The notes beneath the pieces were generated by a model. The model searched no databases. It saw nothing but the letters and a program-made list of their open reading frames with translations, and had not been told where the DNA came from. Below, in pieces: positions 17,059-25,640 of a DNA stretch of 64,000 bases. This DNA is from Nonlabens sp. YIK11 (lineage in GTDB: Bacteria > Bacteroidota > Bacteroidia > Flavobacteriales > Flavobacteriaceae), in contig NZ_LBMJ01000001.1 in the NCBI RefSeq assembly GCF_001413925.1, positions 1,838,001 through 1,902,000 on the forward strand, given 5' to 3'. The position numbers and the translations under genes are program-made. Every line of letters begins with the position of its first letter. Position 1 is the first letter of the stretch.

Positions 17059-18993
17059 CTATTCGTTTATGATTTCATATATAAATTCTGTGGTGTATCC
17101 TTTTATGGATCCAGAATCTGTTCTGGAGCTTTTTTGACCTCGGGACTGATTTTCAGTTTGCTTTACAAAAGCTTCCAATGGATTGGTAGCAGATCTTGTT
17201 CTGGTCTTTTCTGTAATTACAGGTTCCATATTGATGGGCTGACTAGAAGCAAATCCTTTGAGAACAATGCGCTCATAGGGCGACCCGAACTGGTATCTAC
17301 AACCCTTAATCAATTTAGAAGACCGTCGTGGGATCAATCTCTCATCGTCCGTGTAATCACATTCTGCGTTAGGCATAAAGGGCAGTATTTTACCATCAGT
17401 GTAGATTTCTAATACGGTAAAGTAAAGATCTTTGTTGCTGTTGTTGGTCACATTTAGATACACCACGTCATCTGTTGTGTTGACTTTGAACACACCATTT
17501 TCATCTAGGTGTTGGGACTCGTCTTCCACGTTTTCTGGTACGAGCTTAAAACTAAATTCGTATGTTGGATTTTTCATCTCCAGATCTCGTAGATAGTTAC
17601 CACGAGCATAGATAAATATGTTTTTGTTTAGGTCTTCAGCAGTTTTGGAACCTCTGGTATCCTCATCTGCATTAAGATAGGAAAGGTCTGCAGGACTTTG
17701 CAAGACATAGAACGCATCTTCCTTGCTTACTACTAGGTCTGCTTCATTGATATCAGTAACCACGCTACCTTGGCTATTGGTGGCTAGGTATTTTTCCACT
17801 TCTTTCTGGAGTGACTTATCCTTAACGCTGTTGTCAAAAAAGACCTTTACCGCGATATCACCATAACTTTTGTCCTCAATATAAACAGCATAATCCTGGG
17901 CAACAGTAGTAGGTAGGTCTTTATCCAGCAGGGCATAGGATTCATTGAATTTGCTGCGGTTTACTTTTCCTTGAGTGATAACCAGATCTTTATCAAAGCT
18001 GGTCGCATCTGCCGGCAGCACACTTATAGTGGTACCTTCATTAAGCTGCTGTACGCTTCCCGCATTGAGAACAATGGATTTAGGATTGCTAATTCGCTTC
18101 AGACTGTAAAAAGGTTGTTGTTGCACATACTCACCATTAAAGAGTTTGTAATCCACATCGCCTTCAATTACGGGATTTTGTCTGGGCGCTATGGTGGCCA
18201 TCTCGCTAGCTATCTTGTTGAACAGCTGTCTGTAAGTGTAATCAGTGCCTAAGGATGACATCGCTTTCGCGAAAGCGTAACTCAAACTACCTTTTCCCTG
18301 GTATTCATAATTTAGTTCTCTGGCACTAGCTCCTGAGATCATAACGAATGGTGCCGCATCACTATTTAGGGCTACTTTTTCAACCATATCGCTGCCGTCT
18401 GCCGTAGCATTATCTTTTTTCTCCCAATTAGGTGGCACTAGAGCACCTTTACCGCCACGAGCTATTGCACCACGTGAAGCAGAGCCGCTGTGGCAGCTGT
18501 CCAGTATAAAAAGCAGCTGGCCGTCGCTGCCCAATTTATTACGCAAGTTGGTGATGACTTTGCCTATCTGGTCATCGCGGTAGTGATTCTGGCCGGTGTA
18601 ATCGCTGGAGTAGGATGCCTGCGCATCAAAGGGCACGATAGATTCATCCAGACGGTCGACTTCATCACCGTTGTCATCATAGATTTGTTGTCCATGCGCA
18701 GAAAAATGAACCACTAATACATCGCCAGGTTGCATTTTTTCCTGAATGTTAGTTAAGGCTTCATCCAGTCCTTGCTTTGTCGCCTGTGCATTGATGAGCG
18801 TTGTAATATTAGAACTGGAAAAGCCTTGCAATTGCAAGGCATTGCTGATAAGTTCTACATCGTTTACAGAGTTGATGTCGCCCCAACCAGAGCCTTCTGG
18901 ATAATCACCTATTGCGACGATAAGCGCATACTTATCTGCATAGGAATGAAAACCTATCAAAGTAACGATTAGAGTTAATAGTAGTTTTTTCAT
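17059..18993 (-). CDS. Exported caspase-like (C14) protease with DUF4384-like C-terminus
   Basis: The ATG at 18993 (MKKLLLTLIVTLIGFHSYA) is chosen over an upstream in-frame start because it gives a clean signal peptide. The 644-residue protein has an N-terminal C14 domain: KYALIVAIGDY, VVHFSAHG (catalytic His100) and LFILDSCHSG (catalytic Cys167). The palindrome at 18262-18277 encodes AFAKA within the domain (SLSYAFAKAM), where related proteins have a helix of similar composition. The C-terminal region (YLNVTNNSNKDLYFTVLEIY, ILPFMPN) resembles DUF4384, a beta-sandwich often attached to bacterial caspases. It lies 10 bp from the RHS gene upstream and 2 bp from the trypsin gene downstream. Confidence 0.87.
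   Translation of the reverse strand: MKKLLLTLIVTLIGFHSYADKYALIVAIGDYPEGSGWGDINSVNDVELISNALQLQGFSSSNITTLINAQATKQGLDEALTNIQEKMQPGDVLVVHFSAHGQQIYDDNGDEVDRLDESIVPFDAQASYSSDYTGQNHYRDDQIGKVITNLRNKLGSDGQLLFILDSCHSGSASRGAIARGGKGALVPPNWEKKDNATADGSDMVEKVALNSDAAPFVMISGASARELNYEYQGKGSLSYAFAKAMSSLGTDYTYRQLFNKIASEMATIAPRQNPVIEGDVDYKLFNGEYVQQQPFYSLKRISNPKSIVLNAGSVQQLNEGTTISVLPADATSFDKDLVITQGKVNRSKFNESYALLDKDLPTTVAQDYAVYIEDKSYGDIAVKVFFDNSVKDKSLQKEVEKYLATNSQGSVVTDINEADLVVSKEDAFYVLQSPADLSYLNADEDTRGSKTAEDLNKNIFIYARGNYLRDLEMKNPTYEFSFKLVPENVEDESQHLDENGVFKVNTTDDVVYLNVTNNSNKDLYFTVLEIYTDGKILPFMPNAECDYTDDERLIPRRSSKLIKGCRYQFGSPYERIVLKGFASSQPINMEPVITEKTRTRSATNPLEAFVKQTENQSRGQKSSRTDSGSIKGYTTEFIYEIINE
18262..18277. repeat. 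CGCTTTCGCGAAAGCG palindrome, in gene (AFAKA)
   Basis: Exact copy within the C14 domain of the caspase-DUF4384 gene. Confidence 0.95.
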
Positions 18994-19003
18994 TGTTATA
19001 GTT

Positions 19004-20683
19004 TTAGAGATTATAGTCAAGATTAGCAGGTTTTGTAACTGCAATTAGATTCTGAAAGGCCATGGTGATTTGTAGCGCCATTCTATGTCCATCTGGGCTT
19101 TCCACGCGCTCGATGGCGCCGTTGGATTTATAGATGACATTGACCATACCAATGTCCTTCATCATGATTTTAATGGGTTTGCCTTTACTATTGTATTCAA
19201 ACGTCAGTGTCTTATCACCATTTGTCATGGTGTCCATATGACCATCCTCATCATAAGTCAAATACATCGCATCCTCGTCATTCTTTCTCGCATAAATTAA
19301 ATTTGCCTTATCATCATAATCATAAACAAATAGGTTGTCGTCCTGCTGGACTTCAATCATTTTTTTTAGGGTAGGATGGTGCTTGAGTTTGAGATACTCA
19401 CCTGTGGATTTCTCCTTTTCAATCATGTTGCAGTTCCTGTCATATACAAAAGTGGTCCACAGATCACCTTCCTCTATCCGAATGGGTTGATAGGAGCAGG
19501 CCTCATCATAGATACTGGATGAGGTAATGCCGTTTGTGGTTGTTATGATCTTTTGGGTGTACTGACTACCATCTGCTTTTATACCAATAAAATATTCATA
19601 AGTAACGGTTTCATCGTTTTTATCATCTGGGTAATTTGTATTGACCGTGGTGCTGTAATGAAGGTCATCTCTCGCTCCGTTTTGATCTATATAATATTGA
19701 TAGCTATAGTTTTTTATGACACTGTCTCTTTCTATAATTCGTTTGGTAAAAGATGATTTTGGCCAGTATTCAATAACGCGCTTGTCTTCATCTTCTCCTA
19801 CAAACCTAACAGGATTATAAATGGTCGCTGTCATGTTATGCAGGGCATCGTATTCATACTTATATTGATAGAATCTTGTCCCTCTACTGTAGATTAAATT
19901 TTGATTCACATACTTATAGGTGGCGTCCTCGTCATTCTTTGCTGATGTCTTCAAACTTGTTATTAATCCATCCTCGTTAGTGGTAATATTTATAGAATAA
20001 CCATTTTTGTTCTTTATTCTTTTAGGAAAGCCGTTCTCGTAAAATACTTCGGTAAAATTTCCATTCTTATCTTCCATTTTTATTAATTGGCCATCTAGAT
20101 TGAAAGACTCTTTTAATCCAGATCTAGATGTTCTTAAAAATAGATTGTTCGCATAGGTCAGTTGTTGATCACCTCTGTCAAAGGATTGCCAGACAATCCC
20201 TTCTGGTACTTCCATAATTGGATCCACAAGTTCTTTGTCCACTAGTTTGTCATAGTATTGATATCTATTGTCAGGGTCACCAAGTTGTTTTCTAAGTTCT
20301 GCTATCGATGAAGGATTATTATCTAGTAAATTATTTTCCAGCTGTAGGTCTATGATTAACTCAATCATATCAATGGCTAATTGCTCATCCTGAAAAGTAG
20401 ATTTGAATAATGTTTTGCCGCCGGCACCATGCTCTTTTAATAGCACCGCGTAATCTGGATACATATAAAGGGTAGATTCTAGCTTAGTTCCCCAACCATA
20501 GCCAAACCAACCTATCTCAGTAGATTTTGAATTATAAGTTCGGGTTAATTGATCAATAGCGCCTCCTGAATCCTGAAAAGAAGCATCAGTGAAGGAAACA
20601 TGAAAATTCCCATTTTTTATATCCACTTGTGCAATCAATGTGTGAAAGCATGTGAAGATCGCGATCTGTAATAATACTTTCAT
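19004..20683 (-). CDS. Exported RHS/YD-repeat protein without toxin tip (copy 1)
   Basis: The ATG at 20683 (MKVLLQIAIFTCFHTLIAQ) is chosen for the signal peptide; the ORF is open to 20713. The 559-residue protein has an N-terminal RHS-associated (DUF6531-like) region: LTRTYNSKS, GWFGYGWGTKLES. YD-type repeats follow (EYDALHNMTATIYNP, YDYDDKANLIYARKND, LTYDEDGHM, FEYNSKGKP). The last 30 residues (ALQITMAFQNLIAVTKPANLDYN) are conserved in all three RHS-related genes here. There is no PxxxxDPxGL autocleavage motif and no C-terminal toxin domain, so it is not an ordinary polymorphic toxin. It may be a shell-like scaffold or substrate of the neighbouring proteases. Confidence 0.8.
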   Translation of the reverse strand: MKVLLQIAIFTCFHTLIAQVDIKNGNFHVSFTDASFQDSGGAIDQLTRTYNSKSTEIGWFGYGWGTKLESTLYMYPDYAVLLKEHGAGGKTLFKSTFQDEQLAIDMIELIIDLQLENNLLDNNPSSIAELRKQLGDPDNRYQYYDKLVDKELVDPIMEVPEGIVWQSFDRGDQQLTYANNLFLRTSRSGLKESFNLDGQLIKMEDKNGNFTEVFYENGFPKRIKNKNGYSINITTNEDGLITSLKTSAKNDEDATYKYVNQNLIYSRGTRFYQYKYEYDALHNMTATIYNPVRFVGEDEDKRVIEYWPKSSFTKRIIERDSVIKNYSYQYYIDQNGARDDLHYSTTVNTNYPDDKNDETVTYEYFIGIKADGSQYTQKIITTTNGITSSSIYDEACSYQPIRIEEGDLWTTFVYDRNCNMIEKEKSTGEYLKLKHHPTLKKMIEVQQDDNLFVYDYDDKANLIYARKNDEDAMYLTYDEDGHMDTMTNGDKTLTFEYNSKGKPIKIMMKDIGMVNVIYKSNGAIERVESPDGHRMALQITMAFQNLIAVTKPANLDYNL

Positions 20684-20693
20684 AGTATCCTGT

Positions 20694-22376
20694 TTACATA
20701 TTGAAATCAACATTAGGAACTTTAGTCAGAGCTAGTAACTTTTGGAAGCTTTGTGTGATTTTTAAGGTGATACTGGAGCCACCATCGCTCTCAACCTTTA
20801 ATATCTCACCATTATCATCATATGTCACTCTCATTTCACCCAACCCTTTTTGAGCAATTCTTACGGGTTTTCCCAGTTCATTGTAATCAAAATCAATGAT
20901 AGTATCTCCAGAAATTAGATGGGTGATCTTACCGTTATCTGCATATTTGAGTTCTATAGGTTCTTCATCATTTTTTTGAGCTAAAATGACCTTGCCTTTT
21001 TTATCGTATTCAAACTTATTTACGGTATTGTTTTGTTCTACGCGTATTAGCTTTTTGAGTGTAGGATGATACTCTAGTTTTATGTGATCGCCATTTGAAC
21101 GAACCTTTTCAATCATGTTGCAGTTTTTATCAAATTGCATCGTGGTCCATCGACCATTACGTTCGATTCTAGTGGGAGCATTGCAATTCTCGTCATAAGT
21201 AGAAACTGTTTCCACGCCTCTTATGCGAGTAATTATTTTTTCAGTATATCTTTCTCCATTAGGTTTTTTACCTATTAGATATTCATAGTAGTTTTCTACT
21301 TTCTCTCCGTTCCATCCAGATGTTATGACGGTAGTGGCATAATGGTCATCATCTTTTTCACCATCTTCTGTAAAGAAATTCTTGTAGCTATATTCCGTTA
21401 CATCACCATCTCGGTCAGTTATTTTAGAGGCATACATTGTTTTGGGAGTATATTCTATAATACGGGCATCTATTTTCTGGCCTTTGAGCCTCACTGGGTT
21501 ATAAATGATTTTAGTAAGGTTATGATTCACATCATACTCATAAGCATGTAGATTACCATTCGCATCCTTTGAATAGACCAGGTTGTCGTTGTTGTATTTC
21601 AATTCGGCTTTTTGTTGGTCAGATGTTTCTATAGCTGTAATAAAACCATCCTCATTTGTAGTGATATCTAGATAAAACTCATCAGGGCTGGATATTTTTT
21701 TGGGCTTACCATCTTGATATTGGATTGTCAGGCTATTACCATCGGTGTCTATTATTTTGACCAGATCGCCTTCAAGGTTGAAGTATTCTTTTTCACCATT
21801 GCGCGAGGATCTAATGAATTGCCCATTTTTGAATACCAGTTGTTTATCGCTTCCTCTAGCAAAGGTTTGCCAGGTAACACCTTCGGGAACCTCTAAGAAT
21901 GGTTCGAAATAACCTTTTTGAACATACCTGTCATAAATAACTAACCTTACTTCTCTGAAATCGGTTAGTTTTTTGCGTCTTGAGCTTATGGTTGTTGGTA
22001 TATCGTCTAACAGGCCTTGCTCAATTTCAATATCAATAATATCTTCTATCAACTCTTCTGACAGAATATCGTCCTGAAGTGCTGTGGTAAAAATACTTTT
22101 ACCGCCAGCGCCATGCTCCTGTATCATGACAGAGTAATCGGGATAGTAATAAAGCTTAGTCTCTAGTCTTGATCCCCAACCATACCCAAACCAGCCTTTT
22201 ACCGTCGATTTTGAATTGTAGGTTCGAACCAAAAAGTCTTCTTTGATGCCGCTATATTTCTGAAAATCAACATCTGCAAAACTCATGAAATAATTTCCAT
22301 TCTTTAGGTTGACATTTTGGGCCACCGTTAAATGAATGGATAACAAAAAGATTAAAATCGAGGCTATGAATTTCAT
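20694..22376 (-). CDS. Exported RHS/YD-repeat protein without toxin tip (copy 2)
   Basis: This 560-residue paralogue of the 19004-20683 gene starts at an ATG (22376) with a signal peptide (ILIFLLSIHLTVAQ). Motifs include NVNLKNGNYFMSFADVDF, VRTYNSKSTVKGWFGYGWGS, HAYEYDVNHNLTKIIYNP and KFEYDKKGKVILAQKND. The C-terminus is ITLKITQSFQKLLALTKVPN, matching copy 1 and the mini version. It lies 10 bp upstream of copy 1 and 13 bp downstream of the mini-RHS gene. The two full-length copies differ throughout, so the duplication is old and both appear intact. Confidence 0.8.
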   Translation of the reverse strand: MKFIASILIFLLSIHLTVAQNVNLKNGNYFMSFADVDFQKYSGIKEDFLVRTYNSKSTVKGWFGYGWGSRLETKLYYYPDYSVMIQEHGAGGKSIFTTALQDDILSEELIEDIIDIEIEQGLLDDIPTTISSRRKKLTDFREVRLVIYDRYVQKGYFEPFLEVPEGVTWQTFARGSDKQLVFKNGQFIRSSRNGEKEYFNLEGDLVKIIDTDGNSLTIQYQDGKPKKISSPDEFYLDITTNEDGFITAIETSDQQKAELKYNNDNLVYSKDANGNLHAYEYDVNHNLTKIIYNPVRLKGQKIDARIIEYTPKTMYASKITDRDGDVTEYSYKNFFTEDGEKDDDHYATTVITSGWNGEKVENYYEYLIGKKPNGERYTEKIITRIRGVETVSTYDENCNAPTRIERNGRWTTMQFDKNCNMIEKVRSNGDHIKLEYHPTLKKLIRVEQNNTVNKFEYDKKGKVILAQKNDEEPIELKYADNGKITHLISGDTIIDFDYNELGKPVRIAQKGLGEMRVTYDDNGEILKVESDGGSSITLKITQSFQKLLALTKVPNVDFNM

Positions 22377-22389
22377 GAAGTTTTTTTTT

Positions 22390-22650
22390 TTAAAAATTAT
22401 ATCGCGCGTCTGCGGGTTCGAGATATCCGATTAAATTTTGAAAGGTTTGAAAGATCTTTACCGCCATTTGTTGATCACCATCAATGTTTTCAATTTTACC
22501 ATCTTGATCATAAATGATGCTGGTAGTATTCTTGAGATCTATATCTGTATAGGAAACGTAAAAATTTCCATTTCGAAGATTTACGTTTTGACCATAGCAA
22601 GAGCTGGTTTCAAAAATCACAAATACCAAAAGGAACACAAACCTACCCAT
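22390..22650 (-). CDS. Mini-RHS protein: internally deleted paralogue
   Basis: The ATG at 22650 begins 1 bp after the stop of the caspase-TPR gene (TAA-T-ATG), and a signal peptide follows (FLLVFVIFETSSCYG). The 86-residue product has only two parts. The N-terminal NVNLRNGNFYVSYTDIDL matches the start of the mature RHS proteins. It runs straight into IYDQDGKIENIDGDQQ and KIFQTFQNLIGYLEPAD, which match their C-terminus. The YD-repeat region of about 450 residues is missing with the frame kept. It could be a deletion relic, a regulator competing with the long forms, or the ancestral core. Translation is probably coupled to the caspase gene. Confidence 0.7.
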   Translation of the reverse strand: MGRFVFLLVFVIFETSSCYGQNVNLRNGNFYVSYTDIDLKNTTSIIYDQDGKIENIDGDQQMAVKIFQTFQNLIGYLEPADARYNF

Positions 22651-22651
22651 A

Positions 22652-25636
22652 TTACAAATCACTTATAATTTTGATAGTAGCCTCGTTATATGACCTCATC
22701 AAACGTGAGGTGCTCAAGTACGCTGCGTTGATATTATTTTTAAACTCCTTGGCTTTATTACGATTCTTCAATTGTAGTACCAGTAGCTTCAGTACTGGAT
22801 CCACACGACTACTCAAGGTTTTATATTCCTTTAATAGTTTTTCTGCCACGGCTGCATCTTTTTCAAGAACAGCTATCTTGAGCTTAAGGATCAGCCATTT
22901 TTCTTTCCACGACTTAGTATCATCATTAGCTTTTTCAATCACGCTGGCAGCCTCTTTTAGGTCATTTTCAAAATACAGCTGTTGTGCAAAATCAAAAGCA
23001 GGTTTGGTGTTTGTGCCATCCAACTCGTAGGCTAGACGGTAAGCAGATAGAGCTAAGTTATTTTTGTCATCGCGCTTGTAACTACGCGCCTTTCGCGAAA
23101 GCGAACTACTAAACGTCTCTGGGCCATATTTGATAGGATTATCTTCTATCGCTTGTTTTGCAAAGGGTAATGCTTCTTCAAAATTACCTTCATCAATGAG
23201 TGACAACGCGAGACTTGCAGCGGCATAGGTATGTGTGGGATCCAGTTGCAGGCATCGCCTGTATTGCTCTAGGGCTTTCTCTTTGTTTCCCTGTTGGAAA
23301 TAGACATTTCCCAGCAATAGAAGGTTCTCTGGATTCTCACCGGCGTTGGAAATGAAGTTTTTTACCAGGTCTATGGCAGCTTCATCATTATCTCTAGACT
23401 GATAAATGCTCGTCAATTCTTGATAGGACGGCAAGTAATAGGGATTGCGAGTAATGATCTTTTTGTGAATTGTGATCGCGGTATCGATGTTGTTCAACTT
23501 ATGTCGTTTGAACCAGGCAAGGTTATAGAGCGGTACCACGCTTTGCTTGTTTGCGGCAACTGCTTTTTCAAACACTTTTACCGCTTCTGGATTGTCCTGT
23601 TGGTGCTGCAAATAACCTAAACCAGAATAAGCTGAAGGATAAAAGGGATTGTTTAATATCGCCTGATTGTATAAGGAGTCTGCACGGGCTAAATTCTCTG
23701 GAGTAGACTGGTTTCTTCTAAGAAAATCCGCATAGGTTGTCAGTGCTTTAAAGTAACCTGGTTGAAGTTCTAGCGCCTTATCCAGAAATTTTACTGGGTC
23801 CACATAAGAGATGTTGTTTTCCAGCAAGAAATCTGCATATTTAAACAATACATCAACATTGTTGGGAAATCGCTCCAGAGCTTGTAAGTAGTAACTTTGG
23901 GCGGCCTTAAGGTTACCTTTTCCTTTTTCTATAAGCGCGATATTGGTAAATAGAGTAGAGTTGTCAGGATCTGTTTTTAATAGTTCTTTATAGGTTTCCT
24001 CTGCTTTTGAGATATACCCTTGATTTTCAGCGATCGCAGCGAGGTTTTGTAAACTGGTATTATAGTTTGGGTCTATCTCCAGCGCCCTTTCATAAATTTC
24101 TATCGCTTTTTGATAATCTAAAAGTTCAAAATAATTGGAACCTAAATTATTGATAGGGTAGACCCATGTGGGAATTAGCTCTATGGCTTTGTTATAATAG
24201 GTTGCGGCATCTTTAAACTGATGGTTTTCATTTGACAGGATACCTAGTGCATTCCATATATATGCGGCGCGCTCTTCAAGATCTATAGCTTGTTTGAGCA
24301 GTTTTTCTGCCAACGGAAATTTTTGATAGTCGTCGTTACGTATGTAAGAGTACGCCTCTAGAAACAAGGCATTCACCTGTAAGGCTTTATAGCTGGGATG
24401 ATCTACATCAAGTAATTCCATCGCCTTGCGTACATTGAGGGATTCCTCATAGAATTCTGCGCCTGCAGGAAGTTCTTTGGGACCGCTTATGTAATTATTG
24501 ATGATTCTGTTGGATTGGTTGGTTAGCTTTCGCGAAAGCGTAAATCGCATTCTGCTTAGTTGCGCACCACTAAGTTCATTGCTGCTATTGGCATCTTGAT
24601 AGAGCTCTAGGGCTTTTTCTCTGCTTGCCTTTTGTCCCCATTGATCAATGAGTTGCTTGAACTGTTTTTCAATATTAGAAAGCTGCTTAGGCGCTTTAAC
24701 CACAGTACTGGAACGTAAAAACTGAAGCGTGTCCTTAAGATTGATGCTTTTTCCATGAGCCAGCATGGCAATCTCTTTATTTTCAGGTATCAGGTTTTTA
24801 AAAAGCCTACGACGATTGCTGGTGATCACAAGTGGTTCTTGCTGGTTGTTTGTCAATGAGGCGACTTCTTGATAGACAAAGTCGTCTAGCTCACTGTATT
24901 TGAGTTGATTGTCTTGTGCACCTATATCTGCGGCGCCCATCATTCCTAGAACCCAGTAAAAGGTGAAATAACCGTGTCCTAACTGGATATCTTCTTGTGA
25001 GGTTTGGGAAGGTGCACAGCTCAAAAACTTTGTGGTCTTGACAAAATTATCACCGTCGCTCAAGGTGTTCATATTGGTTTTTGCACCTTCTTCATATATA
25101 AATCCCGAGTGACAGGCATCAAGCGCCATAACCACATTAGCGCCTGTTGTGGTCAATTGATTGACAAATTCATTAAGTGCAGATAACGCAACCACGCCAT
25201 CTGTACCACGATAATTGCGACCACCGTTGACATCATGGGCTAATAGAAATCCTACTTTTTCATTTTCACGATTGACGACATCGCCATGACCGGCAAAATA
25301 GATGTACACTTCATCGCCTTCTTGCGTGACTTTGATCAATTCGTCAATTCCCTGATAGATTGCCTGCGCGCTGGCTTGTTCATTTTCTAGATAAATGATG
25401 TTTTGATCACTTACTTTTTCAATGTTAGTTAGGTAGTTTTTGAAAAGCTGCGCATCATCATCTGCCACTTTGAGGTTAAGGTCTTCATTTTGGTATTCTG
25501 AAATACCTATGATAAGAGCCCTTTTTTCTCCTGTCACTTCCTCTCTAACATCGCTGCCGCGACCTCCACGTTCACCTACTTGACTAAACCCTAGAGCGCA
25601 GCAAAAAATAAATGGTATGAGAAATTGACGATGCAT
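22652..25636 (-). CDS. Exported caspase-like (C14) protease with TPR repeats
   Basis: The 994-residue protein has a signal peptide (FIFCCALGFSQ), a short Gly/Arg-rich linker, then a C14 domain: RALIIGISEYQ, IYFAGHGD (catalytic His117) and MALDACHSG (catalytic Cys175). From about residue 430 to 900 it is a long TPR array (AAYIWNALGILSNENHQ, AYSGLGYLQHQQDNPEAVKVF, LLLLGNVYFQQGNKEKALEQYR). TPRs usually bind protein partners. Gene order suggests it works with the RHS proteins just downstream. Two degenerate palindromes occur (23090-23103 and 24525-24540), both in the LSRK frame. It is 4 bp after the upstream beta-barrel-like gene. Confidence 0.88.
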   Translation of the reverse strand: MHRQFLIPFIFCCALGFSQVGERGGRGSDVREEVTGEKRALIIGISEYQNEDLNLKVADDDAQLFKNYLTNIEKVSDQNIIYLENEQASAQAIYQGIDELIKVTQEGDEVYIYFAGHGDVVNRENEKVGFLLAHDVNGGRNYRGTDGVVALSALNEFVNQLTTTGANVVMALDACHSGFIYEEGAKTNMNTLSDGDNFVKTTKFLSCAPSQTSQEDIQLGHGYFTFYWVLGMMGAADIGAQDNQLKYSELDDFVYQEVASLTNNQQEPLVITSNRRRLFKNLIPENKEIAMLAHGKSINLKDTLQFLRSSTVVKAPKQLSNIEKQFKQLIDQWGQKASREKALELYQDANSSNELSGAQLSRMRFTLSRKLTNQSNRIINNYISGPKELPAGAEFYEESLNVRKAMELLDVDHPSYKALQVNALFLEAYSYIRNDDYQKFPLAEKLLKQAIDLEERAAYIWNALGILSNENHQFKDAATYYNKAIELIPTWVYPINNLGSNYFELLDYQKAIEIYERALEIDPNYNTSLQNLAAIAENQGYISKAEETYKELLKTDPDNSTLFTNIALIEKGKGNLKAAQSYYLQALERFPNNVDVLFKYADFLLENNISYVDPVKFLDKALELQPGYFKALTTYADFLRRNQSTPENLARADSLYNQAILNNPFYPSAYSGLGYLQHQQDNPEAVKVFEKAVAANKQSVVPLYNLAWFKRHKLNNIDTAITIHKKIITRNPYYLPSYQELTSIYQSRDNDEAAIDLVKNFISNAGENPENLLLLGNVYFQQGNKEKALEQYRRCLQLDPTHTYAAASLALSLIDEGNFEEALPFAKQAIEDNPIKYGPETFSSSLSRKARSYKRDDKNNLALSAYRLAYELDGTNTKPAFDFAQQLYFENDLKEAASVIEKANDDTKSWKEKWLILKLKIAVLEKDAAVAEKLLKEYKTLSSRVDPVLKLLVLQLKNRNKAKEFKNNINAAYLSTSRLMRSYNEATIKIISDL
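23090..23103. repeat. Degenerate palindrome copy, in gene (LSRKA)
   Basis: On the minus strand the sequence is CGCTTTCGCGAAAGGCG, one base longer than the consensus at one end; the reading frame gives SLSRKAR. Confidence 0.75.
24525..24540. repeat. Degenerate palindrome copy, in gene (LSRKL)
   Basis: 15 of 16 bases match the consensus (plus-strand first base A instead of C); the frame gives TLSRKLT. Confidence 0.8.
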
Positions 25637-25640
25637 ACTA

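Noticed and set aside
19004..22376. RHS genes as polymorphic toxins with immunity genes
   Set aside because: There is no autocleavage motif, the C-termini are alike rather than variable, and no small immunity gene follows.
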